Positions 1-5,701 of a stretch of DNA of 6,057 nt are shown here, in pieces. The notes under the pieces were generated by a model. It searched no databases, was not told the DNA's origin, and saw only the letters and a program-made list of their open reading frames with translations. Where the stretch lies: contig JAVBMO010000048.1 of assembly GCA_031552355.1 (NCBI GenBank), positions 1-6,057 of the forward strand. Direction: 5' to 3'. Each line of letters begins with the position of its first letter. Position 1 is the stretch's first letter. A program made the translations under genes and the position numbers. The DNA is from JAVBMO01 sp031552355 (GTDB lineage Bacteria; Bacteroidota; Bacteroidia; Bacteroidales; P3).

Positions 1-1548
1 GAAAAAAACAGCGAAATGAACATGGTCGGGATTTACCAAGGCGGCTTGGGGATGAATGACCGTGATGATTATTTAAAGCAAGACCCTAGAAGCAAAGAAA
101 TTCAATCGGAATATGTAAAACATATCGAAAAAATGTTTCAATTGGCAGGTTACCCAGAGCAAACTGCCGGAAAATATGCAAAAGACATTATGGCGTTCGA
201 AACTCGCTTGGCAAAAGCGTCTTCCACACGCGAAGAGCTTCGCGATGTGAAGAAAAACTATAATAAAATGACTGTGGCTGATTTGCAAAAACTTTCCCCT
301 GCCTTTGATTGGGCGGCTTATTTCAGTGCAATTAATCTCAAGGATTTGAAAGATTTGAATGTAAGTCAAGTGAATTTTTTCAAGGAACTAAGCAAAACGT
401 TTTCCTCGGCTTCTTTAGAAGAATTGAAAGCTTATTACGCTTGGACATTGTTATCGTCGGCAGCGGATTTTTTAAACGATGATTTTGCAAAACAAAATTT
501 TGAGTTTTATGGAAAAGTATTGAGTGGTAGACAAGAAATGAAACCTCGCTGGAAAAGAGTGGTTACAATGACCAATAATTCTTTGGGCGAAGCGGTTGGC
601 GAAATTTATGTTTCCAAATATTTCCCAAAAGAATCCAAAGAACGTATGTTGGATTTGGTTGCCAATTTGCAAAGCGCTTTAAAAGACAGAATTACCTATT
701 TGGATTGGATGAGCAACGAAACCAAGGCCAAAGCCATGGAAAAGCTATCTAATTTTAGAGTAAAAATTGGTTATCCCGATAAATGGAGAGATTACAGTGC
801 ATTGGATATCAACGCTAAAAATTCCTATTGGGAAAATGTAAAACGTTCCAATATTTTTGAATTCAACTATATGATAAATAAAGCAGGAAAACCTGTGGAC
901 AGAGCCGAATGGTTGATGACGCCTCAAATGGTAAATGCGTATTATAACCCGACAACCAACGAAATTTGTTTCCCTGCGGGCATTTTGCAACCGCCTTTCT
1001 TCTTTGCCAAAGGCGACGATGCTTTGAACTATGGCGCCATCGGCGTAATTATCGGCCATGAAATGACACATGGTTTCGATGATCAAGGCCGCGAATACGA
1101 CAAAGACGGCAACATGAAAAACTGGTGGACAGACGAAGATTCCAAGAAATTCAACGCCAGCGCGGAAAAATTGGTAAATTATTTCAATAAAGTAAAAGTA
1201 TTAGACAGCACCTACGCCAATGGAAAATTGACTTTAGGTGAAAATATTGCAGACCAAGGTGGCTTGCTTTTGTCTTTTGCTGCTTTGGAAAAAGTATTGA
1301 AACCCAATGCTCCTAAAATTGACGGATTTACGCCTCAACAACGTTTCTTTATTGCCTATGCCAATTTGTGGGCCGAAAACATCCGAGATAAAGAAGTTTT
1401 GCGCAGGGTTCAGGAAGATGTCCATTCTTTGGGGCGTCAGCGTGTAAACTCAACTTTGCCTCACTTGCAACAATTTGTTGATGCTTTTGACATCAAAGAA
1501 GGCGATGCTATGTTTTTACCTGTCGACCAAAGGGTTTTGGTTTGGTAG
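1..1548 (+). CDS. M13 family (neprilysin/PepO-type) zinc metallopeptidase, N-terminus cut by window edge
   Basis: This is a gluzincin endopeptidase that cleaves peptides, in bacteria usually outside the cytoplasm, often as a lipoprotein or periplasmic enzyme. The frame is open from base 1, so the ATG at 16 is an internal methionine. 515 residues are visible; M13 enzymes are usually about 670-700, so roughly 150-180 N-terminal residues, including any signal peptide, lie outside. Seen in order: the helical M13 N-domain; NAYYNP (934-951), the substrate-backbone-binding motif; the zinc motif HEMTH (1057-1071; His and His bind zinc, Glu is catalytic); and ENIAD (1240-1254), whose Glu is the third zinc ligand. 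The end, GDAMFLPVDQRVLVW, matches the family terminus, but the Cys of the eukaryotic CxxW end is Val, as is common in bacteria. All catalytic residues are intact. The substrate cannot be inferred. A strong terminator follows 24 bases after the TAG stop. Confidence 0.96.
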   Translation, partial: EKNSEMNMVGIYQGGLGMNDRDDYLKQDPRSKEIQSEYVKHIEKMFQLAGYPEQTAGKYAKDIMAFETRLAKASSTREELRDVKKNYNKMTVADLQKLSPAFDWAAYFSAINLKDLKDLNVSQVNFFKELSKTFSSASLEELKAYYAWTLLSSAADFLNDDFAKQNFEFYGKVLSGRQEMKPRWKRVVTMTNNSLGEAVGEIYVSKYFPKESKERMLDLVANLQSALKDRITYLDWMSNETKAKAMEKLSNFRVKIGYPDKWRDYSALDINAKNSYWENVKRSNIFEFNYMINKAGKPVDRAEWLMTPQMVNAYYNPTTNEICFPAGILQPPFFFAKGDDALNYGAIGVIIGHEMTHGFDDQGREYDKDGNMKNWWTDEDSKKFNASAEKLVNYFNKVKVLDSTYANGKLTLGENIADQGGLLLSFAALEKVLKPNAPKIDGFTPQQRFFIAYANLWAENIRDKEVLRRVQEDVHSLGRQRVNSTLPHLQQFVDAFDIKEGDAMFLPVDQRVLVW

Positions 1549-1572
1549 TACTTTGATAATAAGACAAAGACT

Positions 1573-1607
1573 AAAAGGGCTTGGGTTTTGAACTTAAGCC
1601 CTTTTTT
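1573..1607 (+). terminator. Rho-independent terminator after the M13 peptidase gene
   Basis: AAAAGGGCTT (1573-1582) pairs perfectly with AAGCCCTTTT (1596-1605). The helix can continue inward as GGGTT/AACTT with two G-U pairs, leaving a 3-base loop. A run of six T (1602-1607) closes the right side. The structure lies 24 bases past the peptidase stop and before the VOC gene, so it should separate the two transcripts. Its left arm starts with four A, so it could also act weakly on the other strand, but no minus-strand gene reads into it. Confidence 0.88.
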
Positions 1608-1618
1608 AGGCGCAATAA

Positions 1619-1632
1619 ACAAAAGCTTTTGT
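1619..1632. promoter_or_regulatory. 14-bp perfect palindrome upstream of the VOC gene (possible operator)
   Basis: ACAAAAGCTTTTGT is its own reverse complement. It lies after the peptidase terminator and 57 bases before the VOC start codon. Its right half overlaps a TTTG/TTGTCA sequence (TTGTCA at 1629-1634) that lies 16 bases before TATAAA (1651-1656), a spacing compatible with a promoter. The -7 part does not match the Bacteroidota TAnnTTTG consensus, so the promoter is uncertain. A dimeric regulator site is possible. A chance palindrome in AT-rich DNA is also possible. Confidence 0.3.
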
Positions 1633-1689
1633 CACATGTTATATATCCACTATAAAACAAAAGGAATTATAAATTAAAATTAAAAGGTC

Positions 1690-2124
1690 ATGTTATCAGT
1701 TAGTCCATATCTATCATTTAATGGCAATTGCGAAGTAGCGTTTAATTTCTATAAATCAGTATTTGGCGGGGATTTTTCCTATGTAGGGCGTTACAAGGAA
1801 ATGCCATCGGAGCAACCTCTTCCCGATTCGGAGAAAGAAAAAATCCTGCATATTTCGTTGCCTTTGACCAAAACCGTAAGTTTAATGGGTGCCGATTCTT
1901 CGGAACTTTTCGGGCAAAAAACGGTTTTTGGCGATAATAACGCCATCACACTTTCTACCGAAAATGAAGAAGAAACACGTAGGATTTTCAATGCCCTTTC
2001 GGATGGCGGAAAAACTTCGATGCCCCTTGACAAAACTTTTTTTGCAAAACTCTACGGCATGTTTACCGACAAATTTGGTGTTGCCTGGATGATTGTTCTT
2101 GAGGACGAGCAACAAGGGGATTAG
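1690..2124 (+). CDS. PhnB-like VOC (glyoxalase/bleomycin-resistance fold) family protein
   Basis: A 144-residue cytoplasmic protein of the vicinal oxygen chelate superfamily, PhnB-like (often labelled 3-demethylubiquinone methyltransferase-like in databases, without enzymatic support). It opens with the typical SPYLSFNGNCEVAFNFYKSV (residues 5-24), the first beta-strand and helix with the conserved A.FY...FGG pattern. A central strand containing HISLPL (about 54-59) follows. It closes with the family's C-terminal pattern, an aromatic/Gly stretch then DKFGVAWMIVLE (about 127-138). Length and ends fit a complete single-module protein. Members bind metals or small organic ligands; the substrate here is unknown. 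No good Shine-Dalgarno sequence is seen, which is normal in Bacteroidota; AAAAGG sits only 2 bases before the ATG. The next gene, with an SRPBCC domain, lies 100 bases downstream past an inverted repeat. PhnB-like and AHSA1/SRPBCC proteins are often neighbours in bacteria, so a shared process is plausible but unproven. Confidence 0.9.
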   Translation: MLSVSPYLSFNGNCEVAFNFYKSVFGGDFSYVGRYKEMPSEQPLPDSEKEKILHISLPLTKTVSLMGADSSELFGQKTVFGDNNAITLSTENEEETRRIFNALSDGGKTSMPLDKTFFAKLYGMFTDKFGVAWMIVLEDEQQGD

Positions 2125-2154
2125 TCGGCAGTTGCTATCATTAGAATGTTCAAT

Positions 2155-2209
2155 TTTCGACAGGATTAATAAGAATCGGACGTGTTTGAAACTTGCAATC
2201 CTGTCGAAA
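2155..2209. repeat. Perfect 13-bp inverted repeat between the VOC and zinc-ribbon/SRPBCC genes
   Basis: TTTCGACAGGATT (2155-2167) and AATCCTGTCGAAA (2197-2209) are exact reverse complements separated by 29 bases. A small AAG/CTT pairing (2171-2173 with 2192-2194) could extend the stem after an internal loop. The element fills most of the 100-base gap and ends 15 bases before the next start codon. There is no T-run after either arm, so it is not a classic terminator. It could be an mRNA stem-loop that modulates readthrough or stability, a two-half-site operator, or the remains of a small repeat element. The sequence alone does not decide. Confidence 0.7.
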
Positions 2210-2224
2210 TAATTTATGTAAAAA

Positions 2225-2923
2225 ATGGAAAAGAAAAATAAATATTGCCAAAGTTGTGGAATACCCATGAAAAAAGATCCGCAGGGCGGAGGTACAAATG
2301 CCAATGGCAGCCAAAATTCCAAATATTGTAGCTTTTGTTATCAAAAAGGACATTTTACATTTCAAGGGTCTGCAAAAGAATTTCAGGAACACTGTCGTCA
2401 AGCGATGATTAAAGGCGGACATTCCCGTTTCACGGCATGGCTTTTTACTCGGGGGATAAACCGTTTGGAACGTTGGAAAAAGGTTTTGTCTAAACCTTTG
2501 GTACATGAACAGGAATATAACGCTTCTGTGGAAAAGGTTTGGAATGCCCTTACTCGTAAAGAAGAAATGAAAGAATGGTATTTCGATATAGCTGAATTTG
2601 AACCTAAAATAGGCTTTCAGTTTCAATTTTGGGGTGGGGACGAGCATCAGCAGTACTTGCATTTGTGTGAGGTAACCGAAGTGGTTCAAAATAATAAGAT
2701 AGCCTACACATGGCGTTACCGGGAATACGAAGTAACTACGGTAGTTCGCTTTGAGCTATTCCCCGAAGCCGGCAAAACACGCTTACGTTTGACTCATGAA
2801 AATGTAGGTGGATTTCCTCAGGATAATCCTGCCTTTTCAATAGAAAGTTTTACCGAAGGATGGAATTACATCTTGGGAACTTCACTGAAAGAATATTTGA
2901 AAAAAGAATTAGGCAAAGAGTGA
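2225..2923 (+). CDS. Zinc-ribbon / SRPBCC (AHSA1-like) fusion protein
   Basis: A 232-residue, probably cytoplasmic, two-domain protein. Residues 5-60 resemble the putative zinc ribbon family (zf-ribbon_2 type): YCQSCGIPM with Cys8 and Cys11, a GGGTNANGS turn, then KYCSFCYQKG with Cys35 and Cys38, giving a plausible four-Cys zinc site. A basic, aromatic linker follows (about 61-92, with WLFTRGINRLERWKK). Residues 95-228 form an SRPBCC domain of the AHSA1-like class: EYNASVEKVWNALT, the MKEWYF segment, FQFQFWGG, TWRYREYEVTTVVRFELFP, RLRLTHENVG and the closing FTEGWNYILGTSLKEYL helix. This fold encloses a hydrophobic ligand pocket. A TAA stop in frame at 2219-2221 fixes ATG 2225 as the first possible ATG. 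No Shine-Dalgarno sequence is seen. The frame runs intact through both domains, so this is one protein and not an annotation join. Ligand and partner are unknown; the zinc ribbon may bind protein or nucleic acid (inference). Confidence 0.9.
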   Translation: MEKKNKYCQSCGIPMKKDPQGGGTNANGSQNSKYCSFCYQKGHFTFQGSAKEFQEHCRQAMIKGGHSRFTAWLFTRGINRLERWKKVLSKPLVHEQEYNASVEKVWNALTRKEEMKEWYFDIAEFEPKIGFQFQFWGGDEHQQYLHLCEVTEVVQNNKIAYTWRYREYEVTTVVRFELFPEAGKTRLRLTHENVGGFPQDNPAFSIESFTEGWNYILGTSLKEYLKKELGKE

Positions 2924-2939
2924 AACCTCAAAGGTTTTT
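2923..2939 (+). terminator. Weak hairpin with T-run after the zinc-ribbon/SRPBCC gene
   Basis: AAACCT (2923-2928) and AGGTTT (2932-2937) form a 6-bp stem with a CAA loop, overlapping the last base of the TGA stop, and five T follow through 2939. The stem has only two G-C pairs, so termination would be weak. Its position in the 41-base gap between two convergent genes makes a terminator role sensible. No comparable structure is seen for the opposing gene. Confidence 0.4.
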
Positions 2940-2964
2940 AGCATATATATTTAGGTCTAAGAAG

Positions 2965-4197
2965 CTATTCTTTCATAAATTTTACTGTGGCACGTTTATT
3001 TTTGAGTACTATCCAATAAGCGCCAGGATGTAATTTTGAAATATCGATTTGGCTTTTGATTTCTTTTAATTTTCCTGTCATTACTGTATCTCCATAGGCA
3101 TTGACAATATAAAATTTTTCGCCGATAAGAGAATGATCTATTCCTATATTCAAATAAGAATTAGCCGGATTGTGAGAAAGCGTAATATTTTTGCTGATAT
3201 TTTCTATGCTATTTTCAGAAGAAGCATTTAAAAAGTTGCTAAGATAAGGCGATAAATCAAATTTGTGAAACTGAGCATTGATTGTATTTCCAATGAGAGG
3301 AACTGTAAATTCCTCATTGGTAGTATAATAATTTAATCCGTCTTCTGTAGTAATACCTTCAATTTGGTAAAAAGTCCAATTGGTACCAATTTTTCGTTTA
3401 TTGCCACTAAAAAAGTAAGGGAATTCAAAGTCGTACAAAAGATAAAAAAATGGACCTAAAAATTTGCCATATCCGCACAAAACAACAAGATTTTTTGAAG
3501 CCAAATAAGTAGCGCCGGTAATTAATCCATTCACATTATGTTTGCTTTGAAAGTTAGCAGTATAAGTTCCCGGAATTTTGGGCAAAGAGTAAATCGAACT
3601 GTTCAGGCTAACCCATTCTTTGGTAAATAGATAAATGCTGTCGTTGGTAACAATGAAAGCTTCGCAATCGAAATCGGTATTATTGGAACCGGTTGATGTG
3701 AAATCGGTTTGTAGCGAGTAGGAAAAATGGATGGTATCAATCAGTGGATGGTTTGCCAAAAGGGAGTTTTTTTCAATGCGTAAAATTTTTAAATCTTTTC
3801 GGTTGCCGTTTGTGTTGTTGCCAAAATCACCCATGTAAAAATAAAGTGAATCTTGTGAAATTTCTTCCCAGTCATAATTTTGTACATGAGGAAGTGGATG
3901 TTTTGTATAAGTGTTGATATCCAGCGTATCAAAGCTGTAAATATTGGTATCCGTATCATCATTATGTGTCCAAAATTTCTGATTCCAATAAACCAAACCA
4001 GAAGTCTCGTTTATGATTTGTGGAAAATTCCAACTTTTTACCGGAGAAATATTTGCAGATTCATAAATACAACTACCGTCATTTTTTGTAGCTGCAGGAT
4101 TGTAATTTGTAGCAAGAGGGTCTGTGCAACCACTGATTTGCGCCTGCAAACAATAGCTGATAATTGTGAAGCCAGCAAAAAGTAATATCTTTTTCAT
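2965..4197 (-). CDS. Secreted protein with GCTD motif and T9SS type A sorting domain
   Basis: A 410-residue protein predicted to be exported and handed to the type IX secretion system. Residues 1-20 are a signal peptide (MKK, hydrophobic core, CLQAQ cleavage region). Residues 23-44 hold a single GCTDPLATNYNPAATKNDG...C motif, a short two-cysteine, Asp/Asn-rich repeat common in secreted Bacteroidota proteins. Residues about 50-325 are rich in beta-strand patterns with recurring aromatic and Asp/Asn loops (ETSGLVYWNQKFWTHNDD, DWEEISQDSLYFYMGDFGNN, NDSIYLFTKEW). This suggests a beta-propeller-like domain, but no named family or catalytic site can be assigned. The last 74 residues (337-410) form the sorting domain: LSHNPANSYLNI at its start, a YIVNAYGDTVMTG strand pair, LHPGAYWIV, and the terminal VKFMKE. 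The first ATG directly precedes the signal peptide and is a safe start. It may be cell-surface bound or released after domain cleavage. Confidence 0.9.
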   Translation of the reverse strand: MKKILLFAGFTIISYCLQAQISGCTDPLATNYNPAATKNDGSCIYESANISPVKSWNFPQIINETSGLVYWNQKFWTHNDDTDTNIYSFDTLDINTYTKHPLPHVQNYDWEEISQDSLYFYMGDFGNNTNGNRKDLKILRIEKNSLLANHPLIDTIHFSYSLQTDFTSTGSNNTDFDCEAFIVTNDSIYLFTKEWVSLNSSIYSLPKIPGTYTANFQSKHNVNGLITGATYLASKNLVVLCGYGKFLGPFFYLLYDFEFPYFFSGNKRKIGTNWTFYQIEGITTEDGLNYYTTNEEFTVPLIGNTINAQFHKFDLSPYLSNFLNASSENSIENISKNITLSHNPANSYLNIGIDHSLIGEKFYIVNAYGDTVMTGKLKEIKSQIDISKLHPGAYWIVLKNKRATVKFMKE

Positions 4198-4213
4198 TCG
4201 CTAAGAATCGCTT

Positions 4214-4221
4214 AAAAGATA
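4214..4221 (-). promoter_or_regulatory. Possible -7 element for the T9SS protein gene
   Basis: On the minus strand TATCTTTT matches seven of eight positions of a TAnnTTTG element and lies 16 bases before the start codon. No TTTG -33 element is seen at the usual 19-21 base spacing, and the region is very AT-rich, so a chance match is likely enough to keep this tentative. The 82-base gap to the upstream glycosyltransferase gene shows no terminator hairpin, so readthrough from that gene is the alternative. Confidence 0.25.
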
Positions 4222-4279
4222 ATTATTTATTTGATAAAGTTTTAAACTAGAAATTGTTGAGTAATTTTTAGAATTCCCA

Positions 4280-5053
4280 TTATTTTTCCTGAGATTTTTG
4301 TAATCGGTGTAAATCGCGAAGTTTGGCGTATTTCAAATAGCTCGCAAAGGCTGACATTTTGGAAACCTGAAATCCTGCATAACCATCTAAAAACCCTAAC
4401 TTTATGATATAATCTTTAAAAAATTTGACAGGTGCGGAAAAAATCAATTTTCCCACAGATGCTTTTTTGCCTTTTTCAAAAGCAATTTGGGCGCCAATGG
4501 TCGTATATCTGTCAAATTGTTTAAGGTGTTCATTCACATTATAATAAGAATAATGAAGAATATCGCCTTTTAAAAAAGAAATATTGGTTAAAACACTGAA
4601 AACTATTTTTTCATGTAAATCTCCATCCCATTTTCCTTCATTTCTGTTCCAAAGTCGAATTTTGGAATCAGGATACCAACCACAGTGTCGAATCCACGAA
4701 CCACAATAATTGGTCAGCCTATTCATGTAATAGGCGCCTTCTAAATTGTTATTGACGAGCTTTTCCCGAATGCTTTTTATAAGTTCCTTTGAGGGGATTT
4801 CGTCGGCATCTAAAGAAAGTATGTAGTCGTATTTTGCCAAAGTGTTGGCTTGGTTTTTGGTTTCCGAATAGCCTTTCCAAACTGTAGAATGAAAAGAAAC
4901 ATTGGGATAGGAACGGCAAATTTCTTCGGTACGGTCGGTAGAACCTGAATCCAGTACAACAATATCATCCGTCAGCAACGACGTTACTTCTAACGACCGT
5001 CCAATATTACGTTCTTCATTAAGCGTGATATAAACAATGGAAATCTTCTGCAT
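4280..5053 (-). CDS. Family 2 glycosyltransferase, WaaE/KdtX-like
   Basis: A 257-residue glycosyltransferase of the inverting GT-A fold, GT2 family, similar in type to the LPS core beta-glucosyltransferases WaaE/KdtX. It starts with ISIVYITLNEERNI (residues 4-17), the nucleotide-sugar-binding strand and loop, followed by VVLDSGSTDRTEEI (32-45). The metal-binding DxD motif is LDADE with Asp82 and Asp84. After it comes the acceptor region with GSWIRHCGWYPDSKIRLW (118-135) and WDGDLHEK (142-149), whose His-Glu is typical of this subgroup. The C-terminal part is basic and amphipathic (about 195-257) with no clear membrane helix, so it is probably a peripheral protein on the cytoplasmic face of the inner membrane. 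The likely role is adding a hexose to lipid A core or another surface glycan; the exact donor and acceptor cannot be read from sequence. A good -7 box lies upstream. No other glycan genes are in view, so it appears to stand alone. Confidence 0.92.
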   Translation of the reverse strand: MQKISIVYITLNEERNIGRSLEVTSLLTDDIVVLDSGSTDRTEEICRSYPNVSFHSTVWKGYSETKNQANTLAKYDYILSLDADEIPSKELIKSIREKLVNNNLEGAYYMNRLTNYCGSWIRHCGWYPDSKIRLWNRNEGKWDGDLHEKIVFSVLTNISFLKGDILHYSYYNVNEHLKQFDRYTTIGAQIAFEKGKKASVGKLIFSAPVKFFKDYIIKLGFLDGYAGFQVSKMSAFASYLKYAKLRDLHRLQKSQEK

Positions 5054-5073
5054 TTAGTAAAGTACTTTGGGTT

Positions 5074-5081
5074 CAAAGTTA
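5074..5081 (-). promoter_or_regulatory. -7 box of a Bacteroidota-type promoter for the glycosyltransferase gene
   Basis: The minus strand reads TAACTTTG, an exact match to the TAnnTTTG element recognised by the Bacteroidota primary sigma factor, 20 bases before the start codon. This gives a short leader of about 10-15 bases. No clear TTTG -33 element is found 19-21 bases upstream. An inverted repeat, ACTTTG (5064-5069) and CAAAGT (5074-5079), overlaps the box and extends to the likely transcription start. It may be an operator or a hairpin at the 5' end of the message, or may be coincidental. Confidence 0.5.
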
Positions 5082-5118
5082 CAAATAATTATTTTTATAG
5101 GATTTGCTTACGAAAAAT

Positions 5119-5694
5119 TTATACAATCCTTTTGGGGTTTTGGCTTACAAAGGATTGCCACGATGTTTTTTTCTTGGGTTTTGCTTTTGTGGGAAGAATT
5201 TCCGAAGTGGGTATATCTTTTTGAAAAAAATGACACATAGCTGTAGCCAAGGCATCGGTAGCATCCAAATATTTCGGCATTTCGGGAAATTTCAAAATAC
5301 GTTCGAGCATCAAAGCCACTTGCTCCTTCGACGCATTTCCATTGCCCGTAATGGATTGTTTGATCCGTTTCGGTGGATATTCGCAGTAGGGGATTTCGCG
5401 CGAAAGCGCTGCTGCAATCGTAACACCCTGTGCACGGCCTAATTTGAGCATCGACTGTACATTTTTTCCGAAAAAAGGCGATTCAATAGCTAAAAAATCA
5501 GGATGAAATTCATCAATAATCTGAATAATGGAATCGAAAATGGTCTTGATTTTCAATTCGTGAGAGGCAAGTTTATTGAGTTTGAGTACGTCCATTTTTA
5601 AAAGAGAAACGGTATTGCCTTTTTGCAATATGACGGCATAACCCAAAATCTGGGTGCCGGGGTCAACGCCTAATATGATTTTTTCAGATTCCAT
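5119..5694 (-). CDS. ruvC: Crossover junction endodeoxyribonuclease RuvC
   Basis: The Holliday junction resolvase that works with RuvAB in recombinational repair, acting in the cytoplasm as a dimer that nicks symmetrically across the junction. With the ATG at 5694 it has 191 residues. The RNase H-like fold and all four acidic catalytic residues are visible: Asp11 in ILGVDPGT, Glu71 in LAIESPF, and Asp144 and Asp147 in LDATDALATAMCH. The conserved helix KLGRAQGV (84-91) and the PPKRIKQSITGNGNASKEQV segment (107-126) also match the family. After the core there is a basic tail of about 30 residues with KAKPKKK and SWQSFVSQNPKRIV, longer than in E. coli and common in Bacteroidota forms. A TTG 15 bases upstream (at 5709) is in frame but inside lspA; the ATG lies 7 bases after the lspA stop, close to the conserved GVDPGT, and is preferred. 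It is probably cotranscribed with lspA. Confidence 0.97.
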   Translation of the reverse strand: MESEKIILGVDPGTQILGYAVILQKGNTVSLLKMDVLKLNKLASHELKIKTIFDSIIQIIDEFHPDFLAIESPFFGKNVQSMLKLGRAQGVTIAAALSREIPYCEYPPKRIKQSITGNGNASKEQVALMLERILKFPEMPKYLDATDALATAMCHFFQKDIPTSEILPTKAKPKKKTSWQSFVSQNPKRIV

Positions 5695-5701
5695 TTGTAA
5701 A

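Noticed and set aside
16..18. ATG at 16 as the true start of the M13 peptidase
   Set aside because: The frame is open to base 1 and the residues around it (KNSEMNM...GQGGLG-like) are family core sequence, so the gene begins outside the window.
745..1086. 113-codon minus-strand frame inside the M13 peptidase
   Set aside because: It is a shadow of the catalytic region of the peptidase, whose plus-strand frame is strongly conserved, including HEMTH.
1882..2322. 146-codon minus-strand open frame spanning the VOC-SRPBCC gap
   Set aside because: It is antisense to the VOC gene, crosses the inverted repeat and enters the next gene. It has no domain and an odd low-complexity composition.
2150..2689. 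179-codon open frame on the minus strand opposite the zinc-ribbon/SRPBCC gene
   Set aside because: It lies almost entirely antisense to a well-supported gene, has no recognisable domain, and its Phe/His/Lys-rich composition is what an antisense AT-rich frame gives.
4198..4279. Terminator or RNA gene between the glycosyltransferase and T9SS genes
   Set aside because: Only short AT-rich symmetries (GAATTC, AGTTTTAAACT-like) are present; no stable hairpin with a T-run and no structured RNA signature.
5104..5442. 112-codon plus-strand frame over ruvC
   Set aside because: It is antisense to the conserved C-terminal half of RuvC, and its Phe/Cys/Arg-rich composition matches no family.
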